A stretch of 64,000 bases of DNA, taken from Sulfuricella sp035530375. Its GTDB lineage: Bacteria > Pseudomonadota > Gammaproteobacteria > Burkholderiales > Sulfuricellaceae. Shown here in pieces: positions 17,014-24,743 of this stretch. The translations under genes and the position numbers were made by a program. Positions within the stretch are counted from its first letter, which is position 1. Each line of letters opens with the position of its first letter. The stretch spans positions 24,450 through 88,449 of the forward strand of contig DATKUY010000037.1 in NCBI GenBank assembly GCA_035530375.1. The letters are read 5' to 3'. The notes below the pieces were generated by a model. That model did no database searches, was not told the DNA's origin, and saw only the letters and a program-made list of their open reading frames with translations.

Positions 17014-17102
17014 TTATTTCCCTCGACCATAGCGCAGCGCAGGTAGCACATCTGGTGTGCAGTTTACATCATTTCCACCAGATATAGTAGCGGAGGGGAA
17101 TT

Positions 17103-17131
17103 ATTATCGGAAGGGCGAGATTTCACAGCAA
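17103..17131 (-). promoter_or_regulatory. Possible promoter for the flhB operon
   Basis: On the minus strand, TTGCTG (17126-17131), a 17-base spacer and GATAAT (17103-17108) form a reasonable sigma-70-type promoter about 90 bases before flhB. It overlaps the hairpin downstream of iscX. No sigma-54 GG-N10-GC element was seen in this gap. Confidence 0.4.
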
Positions 17132-17145
17132 GGCACTGAAATCTC
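17117..17145 (-). terminator. Hairpin downstream of iscX
   Basis: GAGATTTCA (17117-17125) and TGAAATCTC (17137-17145) are perfect 9-bp arms around an 11-base loop, 14 bases past the iscX stop codon. There is no T-run after it on the minus strand, so it may act as a weak or Rho-assisted end of the isc operon. Confidence 0.4.
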
Positions 17146-17158
17146 ATGGTGCGGAGGG

Positions 17159-17353
17159 CTATTCTGTCTCGTCTATCCAGGCCATCTGGATCGCCTCGAG
17201 GATTTTCTCGCTGGATTTTTCCGGGTCGTCGCTGAAACATGACAATTCCGTAACCCAACGGTGCAAATCGGTAAAACGGATAAAACGAGGATCCACTTCG
17301 GGAAATTTTTCATAAAGCTCGATGGCAATATCGAGCGTATCGGTCCATTTCAT
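17159..17353 (-). CDS. iscX: IscX, small acidic Fe-S assembly protein
   Basis: The 64-residue acidic protein has the family landmarks MKWTDTLDIAIELYEKFPEVDP, IRFTDLHRWV and the C-terminal ILEAIQMAWIDE. IscX (YfhJ) binds IscS and iron and tunes cysteine desulfurase activity. It is the last gene of the isc operon, 18 bases after the ferredoxin gene, which is its standard position. Confidence 0.95.
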   Translation of the reverse strand: MKWTDTLDIAIELYEKFPEVDPRFIRFTDLHRWVTELSCFSDDPEKSSEKILEAIQMAWIDETE

Positions 17354-17371
17354 CGCGTTCCTCCGTTGCGA

Positions 17372-17710
17372 TCAGTGATGTTCGCTGGCCAGATTGATGG
17401 TGTATTTCGGAATTTCCACCACCAAATCCTGATTTTTGACGATCGCCTGGCAGGAAAGGCGCGAGGCCGGCTCCAGCCCCCACGCCTTGTCCAGCATATC
17501 CTCCTCCAGCTCATCGGCGGGGTCGAGCGACTCCAGCCCCTCGCGCACCACGACATGGCAGGTAGTACAGGCGCAGGACTTCTCGCAGGCATGTTCAATT
17601 TCAATGCCATTTTCGAGCAGGGCGTCGCAAATGGATATGCCCGGCCTGGCATCGATCAGCGCACCGTCGGGACAAAGCTGTTCATTCGGCAAGACGATGA
17701 TTTTCGGCAT
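17372..17710 (-). CDS. fdx: Isc-type [2Fe-2S] ferredoxin
   Basis: This 112-residue adrenodoxin-type ferredoxin supplies electrons for cluster assembly. Cluster ligands are in HACEKSCACTTCHVVV, with the fourth Cys in RLSCQAIV. The MPKIIVLPNEQLCPDGA start is typical; a further methionine five codons upstream is unlikely because it would reach into the hscA stop. The C-terminus EIPKYTINLASEHH matches the family. It lies two bases after hscA. Confidence 0.96.
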   Translation of the reverse strand: MPKIIVLPNEQLCPDGALIDARPGISICDALLENGIEIEHACEKSCACTTCHVVVREGLESLDPADELEEDMLDKAWGLEPASRLSCQAIVKNQDLVVEIPKYTINLASEHH

Positions 17711-17712
17711 AT

Positions 17713-19581
17713 CTATGCCTCCCACTCTTCAAGTTTGTGGCCCGTCATTGCCTTCTTCACACCCTGATCCATGCGTCGCGCGGCAAATGCCTCGCTGATA
17801 TGATTGAGCTTTTCGATCTGCGCCTTGATTAGCTGATGCCCTTGGTCTTTCATGGCGAGACGCAATGCGGCCATGCCTTCATCGATCTCGGCCCGCTCCG
17901 CCGCACTTAGCAGGCTATCGCCATTTTCATTCAGCGCGGCTTCGATTGCCTCGATCAGGCGTCCAGCCTCGACCTGTTGCTCGCGCAGGGCGCGCGCAGC
18001 CATATCGGTCTTGGCGTTCTCCTGCGAAGTGCGCAGCATCCGGGCAATTTCATCATCGCTAAGGCCGTAAGACGGCTTCACCACGATCGAAGCCTCCACG
18101 CCATTGCTTTTTTCACGTGCCGAAACGCTGAGCAGGCCATCGGCATCCACCTGGAAGGTGACGCGGATGCGCGCGCCACCCGCCACCATCGGCGGGATGC
18201 CACGCAGTTCGAATTTGGCCAGGGAGCGGCAATCGCTCACCAGTTCGCGCTCACCCTGCACCACATGGATGCTCATCGCGGTCTGCCCGTCCTTATAGGT
18301 GGTGAACTCCTGCGCGCGCGCCACGGGAATGGTGGAATTGCGCGGGATGACCTTCTCCACCAAGCCTCCCATGGTTTCCAGCCCCAACGAAAGCGGAATC
18401 ACGTCGAGCAGCAGCCATTCGTCATCGGAGCGGTTTCCCGCCAGGACATTGGCCTGGATCGCCGCCCCCAGCGCGACCACTCTGTCGGGGTCGAGGTTGT
18501 TGAGCGGTTCCTGGCGGAAAAACTGCCCAACTGCATGCTGTATCTGCGGCATGCGGGTCGCCCCGCCCACCATCACCACACCTTTTACGTCCTCAGGCGC
18601 CAAGTTGGCGTCACGCAATGCCTTCCTGGTGGGCACCAGGGTCTTGCTGACCAAACTGGCGGTGATATCGGCAAAGATTTCAGCGGTGAGAGTAAGATCG
18701 ACGATTTCGCCAGTACCGAGCACGGCATTAATGCGCACCTCAGAGCGCAGGGTCAGGTCTTCCTTGGCTTCGCGCGCACGAGTCAGCAACAGGCGCGCAT
18801 CCTGCGGCTTCATGGCGGACAGTTTTGCCCGCTCAAGAATCCAGCAATAAACACGGTGGTCAAAATCATCCCCGCCCAGAGCGGAATCGCCATTGGTGGA
18901 CAAAACTTCGAAAACCCCCTTGGACAGCCGCAATATCGAGATATCGAAAGTGCCGCCCCCCAAGTCGTAGACCGCATAAACGCCCTCAGCTGCGTTGTCG
19001 AGACCGTAGGCGACCGCTGCAGCGGTCGGTTCGTTCAGCAGCCGCAGCACATTGAGTCCTGCCAACCGGGCTGCATCCTTGGTAGCCTGGCGCTGGGCAT
19101 CATCGAAATACGCCGGTACGGTGATGACGGCACCCACCAGATCGCCGCCCAGCGCGCGCTCGGCGCGATCGCGCAACACCTTGAGGATCTCGGCAGACAC
19201 TTCGACCGGGCTTTTTACTCCAGCCGCGGTTTTCAACTGCACCATGCCCGGCGCATCGACAAACTGGTAAGGCATGCTGCCGACATCATTCAGGTCGCGC
19301 AGCCCCCGGCCCATGAAACGCTTTACCGAAACGATGGTGTTGTGGGGATCGCTGCTTTGCATCGCCTGTGCGGGATAGCCGACATCGGTGCTACCGTCGG
19401 CATGGTAACGCACCACGGAGGGCAGCAGCGCGCGCCCGGTTTCATCATGCAACACGACGCTCATGCCGCTCCTGACCGTCGCCACCAGCGAATTGGTCGT
19501 GCCCAGGTCAATACCCACCGCCAACCGGTGCTGGTGAGGTGCGGCGCTCATGCCGGGTTCTGCGATCTGCAACAAAGCCAT
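17713..19581 (-). CDS. hscA: Fe-S cluster chaperone HscA (Hsp70 family)
   Basis: HscA is the specialised Hsp70 that helps move a cluster off IscU. The 622-residue protein has the ATPase domain with AVGIDLGTTNSLVATV, TVPAYFDDAQRQATKDAA, LLNEPTAAAVAYGLD and VYDLGGGTFDISIL, and the substrate-binding domain with LGLETMGGLVEKVIPRN. The helical lid ends near KLEEWEA. Its start codon overlaps the hscB stop by one base. A long antisense frame spans the gene but is a shadow. Confidence 0.97.
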   Translation of the reverse strand: MALLQIAEPGMSAAPHQHRLAVGIDLGTTNSLVATVRSGMSVVLHDETGRALLPSVVRYHADGSTDVGYPAQAMQSSDPHNTIVSVKRFMGRGLRDLNDVGSMPYQFVDAPGMVQLKTAAGVKSPVEVSAEILKVLRDRAERALGGDLVGAVITVPAYFDDAQRQATKDAARLAGLNVLRLLNEPTAAAVAYGLDNAAEGVYAVYDLGGGTFDISILRLSKGVFEVLSTNGDSALGGDDFDHRVYCWILERAKLSAMKPQDARLLLTRAREAKEDLTLRSEVRINAVLGTGEIVDLTLTAEIFADITASLVSKTLVPTRKALRDANLAPEDVKGVVMVGGATRMPQIQHAVGQFFRQEPLNNLDPDRVVALGAAIQANVLAGNRSDDEWLLLDVIPLSLGLETMGGLVEKVIPRNSTIPVARAQEFTTYKDGQTAMSIHVVQGERELVSDCRSLAKFELRGIPPMVAGGARIRVTFQVDADGLLSVSAREKSNGVEASIVVKPSYGLSDDEIARMLRTSQENAKTDMAARALREQQVEAGRLIEAIEAALNENGDSLLSAAERAEIDEGMAALRLAMKDQGHQLIKAQIEKLNHISEAFAARRMDQGVKKAMTGHKLEEWEA

Positions 19582-20117
19582 TATGCTTCCAAAGCCTCCA
19601 GCGCGTAGTTGATTTCCTCGCGCAATTTTTCCATGAATTTAAGCTCGCGCGCCACTTCCGCTGCTTTTTCGAAATTTCTGTCGTTATCCAGCAAGCCCGC
19701 CAACTGGTGCTGCTGTGCCTGCATCCCGGCCCGCAGCTTGCCGCTCAAATGTTCAAGCTCTGCCGCATCCCTGGCGGCACGGGCTTCGCCAATCGCCTCG
19801 CGCCATTCCATCTGCTGCATCAGGAAAGCGGGCGACATCGCGGTATTGGTTTCCTCGTGAAGTTCAAGGCCATTCAGATGAAGCAGATAGCGCGCCCTGT
19901 CAAGCGGATGGCGCAGGGTCTGGTAAGCCTCATTGACCTGCGTCGACCATTGCATTGAAAGCCTGCGCTCGGTATCGTTCAAGTGCGCAAACTTGTCGGG
20001 ATGCACCTGGTTCTGGATGTCGCGGTATGCCTGTTCCAGTCTGACCATGTCGATCTGGTAGGCGGGCGTCATGCCGAACAACTCGAAATGGTTCTTGCTG
20101 AAATCGAAATTCATCAA
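19581..20117 (-). CDS. hscB: Fe-S co-chaperone HscB (J protein)
   Basis: HscB brings IscU to HscA and stimulates its ATPase. The 178-residue protein has an N-terminal J domain that starts NHFELFGMTPAYQID and carries the HPD motif in NQVHPDKFAHL. A three-helix C-terminal IscU-binding domain follows (SPAFLMQQMEWREAI and later helices). Length is normal. Two methionines begin the frame and either could be used. It sits between iscA and hscA in the usual order. Confidence 0.96.
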   Translation of the reverse strand: MMNFDFSKNHFELFGMTPAYQIDMVRLEQAYRDIQNQVHPDKFAHLNDTERRLSMQWSTQVNEAYQTLRHPLDRARYLLHLNGLELHEETNTAMSPAFLMQQMEWREAIGEARAARDAAELEHLSGKLRAGMQAQQHQLAGLLDNDRNFEKAAEVARELKFMEKLREEINYALEALEA

Positions 20118-20132
20118 GTGCCTTCCGGTCGC

Positions 20133-20456
20133 CTAGACGCCGAAACTCTCGCCGCAACCGCATGCGCTCTTGACGTTGGGGTTGTTGAACTTGAAGCCTT
20201 CGTTCAACCCCTCGCGGACATAATCCAGTTCGGTGCCGTCGAGGTAGGCGAGGCTTTTCGGATCCACCAGCACTTTGACACCATGGCTCTCGAACTGGCT
20301 GTCGCCCTCGTTAAACTCGTCAGCGAATTCCAGCGTATAGGCCATGCCGGAACAACCGCTGGTGCGCACGCCCAGGCGCAGGCCAACGCCCTTGCCACGT
20401 TTTGCGATGTAGTTTTTGACGTGGGTGGCGGCTTTCTCGGTCAGGGTAACAGCCAT
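20133..20456 (-). CDS. iscA: A-type Fe-S carrier IscA
   Basis: The 107-residue A-type carrier has the three conserved cysteines: one in RTSGCSGMAY and two in SACGCGESF. The start AVTLTEKAATHVKNYI matches the family. It could accept clusters from IscU or help with [4Fe-4S] formation. A GAAGGAG ribosome site precedes the ATG. The 111 bases before it, after iscU, contain a bulged hairpin and short repeats that may separate its expression from iscU. Confidence 0.95.
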   Translation of the reverse strand: MAVTLTEKAATHVKNYIAKRGKGVGLRLGVRTSGCSGMAYTLEFADEFNEGDSQFESHGVKVLVDPKSLAYLDGTELDYVREGLNEGFKFNNPNVKSACGCGESFGV

Positions 20457-20495
20457 TCTCTATCTCCTTCATTAAGGTGTGACGGGTAAAGGGGG

Positions 20496-20558
20496 ATGAG
20501 TAATGGTCGAAATGTTTTCATCACTCGTTCCTCATCACCCATCACCATTAGGACTCAT
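20496..20558. repeat. Bulged inverted repeat and GTGATG-type repeats between iscU and iscA
   Basis: An 11-base arm (20496-20506) pairs with 20545-20558, which has three extra bases as a bulge. The loop (about 20521-20546) holds several copies of a GTGATGRG-like element on the minus strand. In the isc mRNA this would fold between the iscU stop and the iscA ribosome site. No open frame is present here. Confidence 0.55.
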
Positions 20559-20567
20559 TTCTTAGAA

Positions 20568-20978
20568 TCAACCTTTACAGGCGGCGGTCTCTACCATCTC
20601 GCCGTGCCTGGCCTTGTAATCGGCCACGGCGGCCTTGATCGCGTCTTCCGCCAGCACCGAGCAGTGAATCTTCACCGGCGGCAGCGCCAGTTCCTCGGCG
20701 ATATGGGTGTTCTTGATGGCCAGCGCCTCGTCCAGCGTCTTGCCCTTGACCCATTCGGTTACCAGCGAACTTGATGCAATCGCCGAACCGCAGCCGTAGG
20801 TCTTGAATTTGGCGTCCTCGATCACGCCATCCTTGTTCACCTTGATCTGCAGCTTCATCACATCGCCGCAGGCAGGCGCCCCGACCATGCCGGTGGCAAC
20901 GCCTTCATCATCCTTGCCGAAGGCCCCGACATTGCGGGGATTCTCGTAGTGATCCAATACCTTGGTGCTATAAGACAT
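20568..20978 (-). CDS. iscU: Fe-S scaffold protein IscU
   Basis: IscU is the scaffold on which IscS and the ferredoxin build clusters. The 136-residue protein shows the three ligand cysteines in GAPACGDVMKL, YGCGSAIASSSLVTEW and KIHCSVLAEDAI, and the HscA recognition motif LPPVK just before the last. The start MSYSTKVLDHYENPRNVG is characteristic. Two extra residues after a C-terminal Cys (AACKG) end it. It follows iscS by 20 bases. Confidence 0.97.
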   Translation of the reverse strand: MSYSTKVLDHYENPRNVGAFGKDDEGVATGMVGAPACGDVMKLQIKVNKDGVIEDAKFKTYGCGSAIASSSLVTEWVKGKTLDEALAIKNTHIAEELALPPVKIHCSVLAEDAIKAAVADYKARHGEMVETAACKG

Positions 20979-20998
20979 GACAATTCTCCTTCAAAATT

Positions 20999-22210
20999 CT
21001 AGTGTGAAGCCCACTGCACGGTGCTTAGATCGACACCTTCCTTGAACATGTCCCACAGCGGTGACATTTCGCGCAGGCGACCGATCTTGTTTTTGACCAG
21101 ATCGATGGCGTAATCGATTTCCTCTTCGGTAGTGAAACGGCCGATAGTGAAACGGATCGAGCTGTGCGCCAGTTCGTCGCTGCGCCCCAGTGCGCGCAGT
21201 ACGTAAGAAGGTTCAAGGCTGGCGGAAGTGCAGGCGGAACCGCTGGAAACCGCAAGGTCGCGAATCGCCATGATCAGCGATTCGCCCTCGACGAAGTTGA
21301 AGCTGATATTGAGGTTATGCGGTACGCGCTGTTCCATGTCGCCATTGACATGTACTTCCTCGATTTGCGACAGCCCCTTGTATAGCCTGTCGCGCAGATA
21401 GCGGATGCGCTCATTCTCGGCAGCCATTTCCTCGCGAGCGATGCGGAAGGCCTCGCCCATGCCGGCGATCTGGTGCGTTGCCAGAGTGCCGGAGCGCAAT
21501 CCGCGCTCATGGCCGCCGCCGTGCATTTGCGCTTCCAGGCGTACGCGCGGCTTCCTCTGCACGTACAGCGCACCGATGCCCTTTGGGCCATAAGTCTTGT
21601 GGGCGGAAAAAGACATCAAATCCACCTTGAGCTTGGCCAGGTCTATCGTCACCTTGCCGGTGGCCTGAGCGGCATCGACGTGAAAAATGATCCCTTTGGC
21701 GCGGCAAATCTCGCCCAGCGCGGCAATATCCTGGATCACGCCGATCTCGTTGTTGACCAGCATGACCGAGGCAAGAATGGTATCGGGGCGCAAAGTGGCC
21801 TTGAACTTCTCCATATCCACCAGACCGCTCGATTCCGGCTTCAGGTAGGTCACTTCATAACCTTCGCCCTCAAGGTGGCGCATGGTATCGATCACCGCCT
21901 TGTGCTCGGTCATCATCGTAACCAGATGCTTGCCCTTGTCCTTGTAAAAATGCGCGGCGCCCTTGATGGCGAGGTTATTCGATTCGGTCGCGCCGGAAGT
22001 CCAGATGATCTCCTTGGGATCGGCGTTGACCAGTGCGGCAACCTGCTCGCGCGCTTCCTCCACCGCCTTTTCCGCCTCCCAGCCGAATTCGTGGGAACGG
22101 CTCGCCGGGTTGCCGAATTTCTCGGTCAGATAGGGGATCATTTTTTCCGCCACCCTCGGATCAACCGGGGTAGTTGCAGAATAATCCAGATAAATCGGGG
22201 TCTTAATCAT
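20999..22210 (-). CDS. iscS: Cysteine desulfurase IscS
   Basis: IscS is the PLP enzyme that turns cysteine into alanine and a protein-bound persulfide. The 403-residue protein has PIYLDYSATTPVDPRV at the N-terminus, the PLP lysine in SFSAHKTYGPKGIGALY, and the sulfur-accepting cysteine loop in SGSACTSASLEPSYVLRALG. The C-terminus SPLWDMFKEGVDLSTVQWASH is the IscU-docking tail of true IscS. It sits between the second desulfurase and iscU. Confidence 0.97.
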   Translation of the reverse strand: MIKTPIYLDYSATTPVDPRVAEKMIPYLTEKFGNPASRSHEFGWEAEKAVEEAREQVAALVNADPKEIIWTSGATESNNLAIKGAAHFYKDKGKHLVTMMTEHKAVIDTMRHLEGEGYEVTYLKPESSGLVDMEKFKATLRPDTILASVMLVNNEIGVIQDIAALGEICRAKGIIFHVDAAQATGKVTIDLAKLKVDLMSFSAHKTYGPKGIGALYVQRKPRVRLEAQMHGGGHERGLRSGTLATHQIAGMGEAFRIAREEMAAENERIRYLRDRLYKGLSQIEEVHVNGDMEQRVPHNLNISFNFVEGESLIMAIRDLAVSSGSACTSASLEPSYVLRALGRSDELAHSSIRFTIGRFTTEEEIDYAIDLVKNKIGRLREMSPLWDMFKEGVDLSTVQWASH

Positions 22211-22254
22211 TGCTCACCTTTCCACTTTTCTAGTTCCTGTTCGCTGCGCCCAGC

Positions 22255-23400
22255 TCAAACAGCCATTGCAGCCAACCTTTTCAACCTGAAAATCTCATCC
22301 TGCAACGCCAGCAGAAACCGCTCAACCTGATTCATTTCATTGTCACTGCCCAGGCTAACACGCACTGCACACCGCGCCAGTTCTCGCTCGACCCGCATGG
22401 CCAACAACACCGGGCTCGGATCGGTGCCGCCGCTGGAGCAGGCAGACCCGCTCGCCACTGCGTATCCGGCACGATCCAGCGCCATCACCAGGGTTTCCCC
22501 TTCTATGCCGGGGAAAGCGAAATAACTGGTGTTGGGCAGACGCTCTGCGCCGTCGCCGAACAGCACCGCGCCCATGGCGCACAACCCTTGATCCATCCGC
22601 TCACGCATCTGCTTCAGGTTGAACGGACTTTGGGCCAGGCGGCTCGCCGCCAATGCGCAAGCCGCGCCAAAACCGACGATTGCCGGCACATTCTCGGTGC
22701 CTGCACGCAGTCCTTTCTCATGCTCGCCGCCAGTAATCTGCGGCCGGATATCGAGGCGTTTGTCCAGAACCAGGGCGCCTGCACCCTTCGGCCCGCAAAT
22801 CTTGTGCGCGGAAAGCGTCATCGCATGTACATTCAAAGCCGCAAAGCTGACCGGTATCTTGCCCAGCGCCTGAACCGCATCCGTATGAACCAGCGCACCG
22901 GCATCGCGGGCCAGTTCCGCCAACGACGCAACATCCTGAATTACACCGGTCTCATTATTGGCCAGCATCACCGACATCAGCCCGGTCGGCTCACACAGGG
23001 TGATTGCCGCATCATCCATGTCGATCCGCCCATCATGATCGACCGCCAACTTTCTCACCTTCCAGCCTTGCTCGCGCAGCTCCTGCACGGGCTTGATCAC
23101 ACTGGGGTGCTCCACTGCGCTGACGACAGCCTGCGAAGGTTCGAGCCGTGCCGCCGCACCCTTGATCAGCAGGTTATTGGCTTCGGTACCGCCACTGACA
23201 AAGTAAACCTGCGAAGGATGCGCGCCAACCGCATCCGCCACCTGTTCGCGAGCGTCGTCCACCGCCTTGCGTACGACCCGGCCAAATTCGTGACGGCTGG
23301 AGGCATTGCCGCTACGCTCCCGAAAAAACGGCAGCATCGCCTGCAGCACACGTTCATCCAGCGGCGTAGATGCATTGTGATCAAAGTACGCTGGCGACAT
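22255..23400 (-). CDS. Second cysteine desulfurase (NifS/IscS family)
   Basis: The 381-residue PLP enzyme is a paralogue of the neighbouring IscS and clearly divergent from it. It keeps the PLP lysine (TLSAHKICGPKGAGAL) and the catalytic cysteine loop (ASGSACSSGGTDPSPVLL), and VSGGTEANNLLIKG near residue 70. It lacks the IscU-docking C-terminal tail of IscS, ending RLKRLAAMAV. Its start overlaps iscR by 20 bases, so it is part of the isc operon. It may serve another sulfur acceptor, or be a redundant copy. A similar gene after iscR is familiar in betaproteobacteria, to my recollection. Confidence 0.9.
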   Translation of the reverse strand: MSPAYFDHNASTPLDERVLQAMLPFFRERSGNASSRHEFGRVVRKAVDDAREQVADAVGAHPSQVYFVSGGTEANNLLIKGAAARLEPSQAVVSAVEHPSVIKPVQELREQGWKVRKLAVDHDGRIDMDDAAITLCEPTGLMSVMLANNETGVIQDVASLAELARDAGALVHTDAVQALGKIPVSFAALNVHAMTLSAHKICGPKGAGALVLDKRLDIRPQITGGEHEKGLRAGTENVPAIVGFGAACALAASRLAQSPFNLKQMRERMDQGLCAMGAVLFGDGAERLPNTSYFAFPGIEGETLVMALDRAGYAVASGSACSSGGTDPSPVLLAMRVERELARCAVRVSLGSDNEMNQVERFLLALQDEIFRLKRLAAMAV

Positions 23401-23869
23401 TCGCCTTGGCCCCGCTGCGCCGCTTCACCACCGGAGTGGCATCGTTCAACTGAACCGTACCAACGCCGCGCTGCTGCGCCACCAGGTGCGACAACTTGAC
23501 CGAGGATAGATATTCGCAAATCTTTGCATTCAAATTGATCCACAATTCGTGGGTCATGCATTCGTGCTCGTCATGGCAATTGCCGAGACCGCCGCACTGA
23601 GTGGCATCCATCGGCTCATCCACCGCCTTGATGATATCCGAGACCGCGATTTCGTCGAAATCTTTTGCCAGATAGTAACCGCCGCCCGGGCCGCGCACAC
23701 TCTTCACCAGCGCATGACGACGCAGCTTGCCAAAAAGTTGCTCAAGGTAAGACAGGGAAATTTTCTGCCGCTCGCTGATTCCGGCCAGCGTCACCGGCCC
23801 GCCACCCCGGCGCATGGCCAGGTCAAGCATTGCAGTTACCGCAAAACGCCCCTTGGTTGTCAATCGCAT
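23381..23869 (-). CDS. iscR: Fe-S cluster regulator IscR (Rrf2 family)
   Basis: IscR senses cluster status by holding a [2Fe-2S] cluster and represses the isc operon when loaded. The 162-residue protein has the winged helix MRLTTKGRFAVTAMLDLA and the recognition region SLSYLEQLFGKLRR, and the three cluster cysteines at 92, 98 and 104 with His107, exactly as in E. coli IscR. It is the first gene of the operon. A type 1-like operator lies 40-65 bases upstream, overlapping the 3' end of cysE. Confidence 0.97.
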   Translation of the reverse strand: MRLTTKGRFAVTAMLDLAMRRGGGPVTLAGISERQKISLSYLEQLFGKLRRHALVKSVRGPGGGYYLAKDFDEIAVSDIIKAVDEPMDATQCGGLGNCHDEHECMTHELWINLNAKICEYLSSVKLSHLVAQQRGVGTVQLNDATPVVKRRSGAKANVASVL

Positions 23870-23908
23870 GATTATTTCCTTCTCAAGAAGTTACGCCGCA
23901 ACTCTATA

Positions 23909-23933
23909 ATACCCAAATTTTTTAGTCAACTAT
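23909..23933 (-). promoter_or_regulatory. IscR type 1-like operator before iscR
   Basis: On the minus strand this 25-base segment begins ATAGTTGACT and ends TTTGGGTAT. Compared with the E. coli type 1 IscR consensus (ATASYYGACTRWWWYAGTC, then RRSTAT) it agrees at about 22 of 25 positions. The TTGACT inside it also serves as a -35 element. It overlaps the last codons of cysE, so autorepression of isc is likely. Confidence 0.75.
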
Positions 23934-24674
23934 TTTATTCAAATAACTTGCATCGAACTGATCCTGGATTTGGGTCGGCTGCTCCACTTCGACACCCATT
24001 TTTTTCAACTGCGCCAGAATTGTCTCGATTCGCCGGTCCAGCACCACGGTATGGTCGAGCAGGCCATGGATCGCCTTGACTACCGGATCGTTCATATCGG
24101 CGCTGATGGCGTAGGCGGAAAAGCCCATTTTCCGGGCCTTGCTTTCGCGCAGATCGGCTTGGGTCGGATCGATATTCCGCGCCGGAATGCCAATGGCGGT
24201 GGCTCCCGGCGGAACGTCCTTCACCACCACCGCGTTGGAGCCGACCTTGGCGCCGTCGCCGATCAGGATCGGGCCGAGAATCTTGGCTCCGGCACCGACC
24301 ACCACGCCTTTGCCCAGCGTCGGATGCCGCTTGCCCTTGTTCCAGGATGTGCCACCCAGCGTAACGCCATGGTAAAGCGTCGAATCGTCGCCGACCTCGG
24401 CGGTTTCCCCGATCACTACACCCATACCGTGATCGATGAACACCCGCCGCCCGATCGTCGCCCCCGGGTGAATTTCGATACCCGTCAACCAGCGCCCCAG
24501 ATGGGAAACAAAGCGCGCCAGCCACTTCAGATTCCAGTTCCACAAACGCTGAGCCAGGCGATGAACCAGCAAAGCGTGCAGGCCCGGATAGGTGGTCAGC
24601 ACCTCCCAGGTGGAACGCGCAGCCGGATCCCGCTCGAACACAACAGATATATCTTCACGCAGACGATCAAACAT
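23922..24674 (-). CDS. cysE: Serine O-acetyltransferase
   Basis: CysE makes O-acetylserine from serine and acetyl-CoA, the limiting step of cysteine synthesis. The 250-residue protein has the helical N-terminus (MFDRLREDISVVFERDPAARS, shown in part), then the left-handed beta-helix of hexapeptide repeats with IEIHPGATIGRRVFIDHGMG, GVTLGGTSW, HPTLGKGVVVGAGAKILGP and PPGATAIGIPARNI. The C-terminal tail is long. Lying immediately upstream of the isc operon, it would supply the cysteine used by the two desulfurases. A weaker IscR-like site lies before it. Confidence 0.96.
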   Translation of the reverse strand: MFDRLREDISVVFERDPAARSTWEVLTTYPGLHALLVHRLAQRLWNWNLKWLARFVSHLGRWLTGIEIHPGATIGRRVFIDHGMGVVIGETAEVGDDSTLYHGVTLGGTSWNKGKRHPTLGKGVVVGAGAKILGPILIGDGAKVGSNAVVVKDVPPGATAIGIPARNIDPTQADLRESKARKMGFSAYAISADMNDPVVKAIHGLLDHTVVLDRRIETILAQLKKMGVEVEQPTQIQDQFDASYLNKIVD

Positions 24675-24698
24675 CGGCAGATTCCAAAATACAAAACC

Positions 24699-24720
24699 GG
24701 CTCTATTATATTCCAGAGCC
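24699..24720. repeat. Hairpin in the cysE upstream region
   Basis: GGCTCT (24699-24704) and AGAGCC (24715-24720) form a 6-bp stem that contains the best -10 sequence (TATAAT on the minus strand, 24705-24710) in its loop. It may be chance or a weak leader hairpin. Confidence 0.3.
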
Positions 24721-24734
24721 CTTTAGTCAACTAT
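24710..24734 (-). promoter_or_regulatory. Weaker IscR-like site before cysE
   Basis: The first 13 bases on the minus strand, ATAGTTGACTAAA, are identical to those of the operator in front of iscR. The second half-site matches poorly (about 18 of 25 overall). The TATAAT that follows overlaps its last base. Possible shared control of cysE and isc is inferred from this likeness only. Confidence 0.4.
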
Positions 24735-24743
24735 GGGTTTTTT

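Noticed and set aside
17977..19608. 543-codon plus-strand frame
   Set aside because: It lies opposite hscA, whose Hsp70 motifs are intact, and has no recognisable domains or ribosome site.
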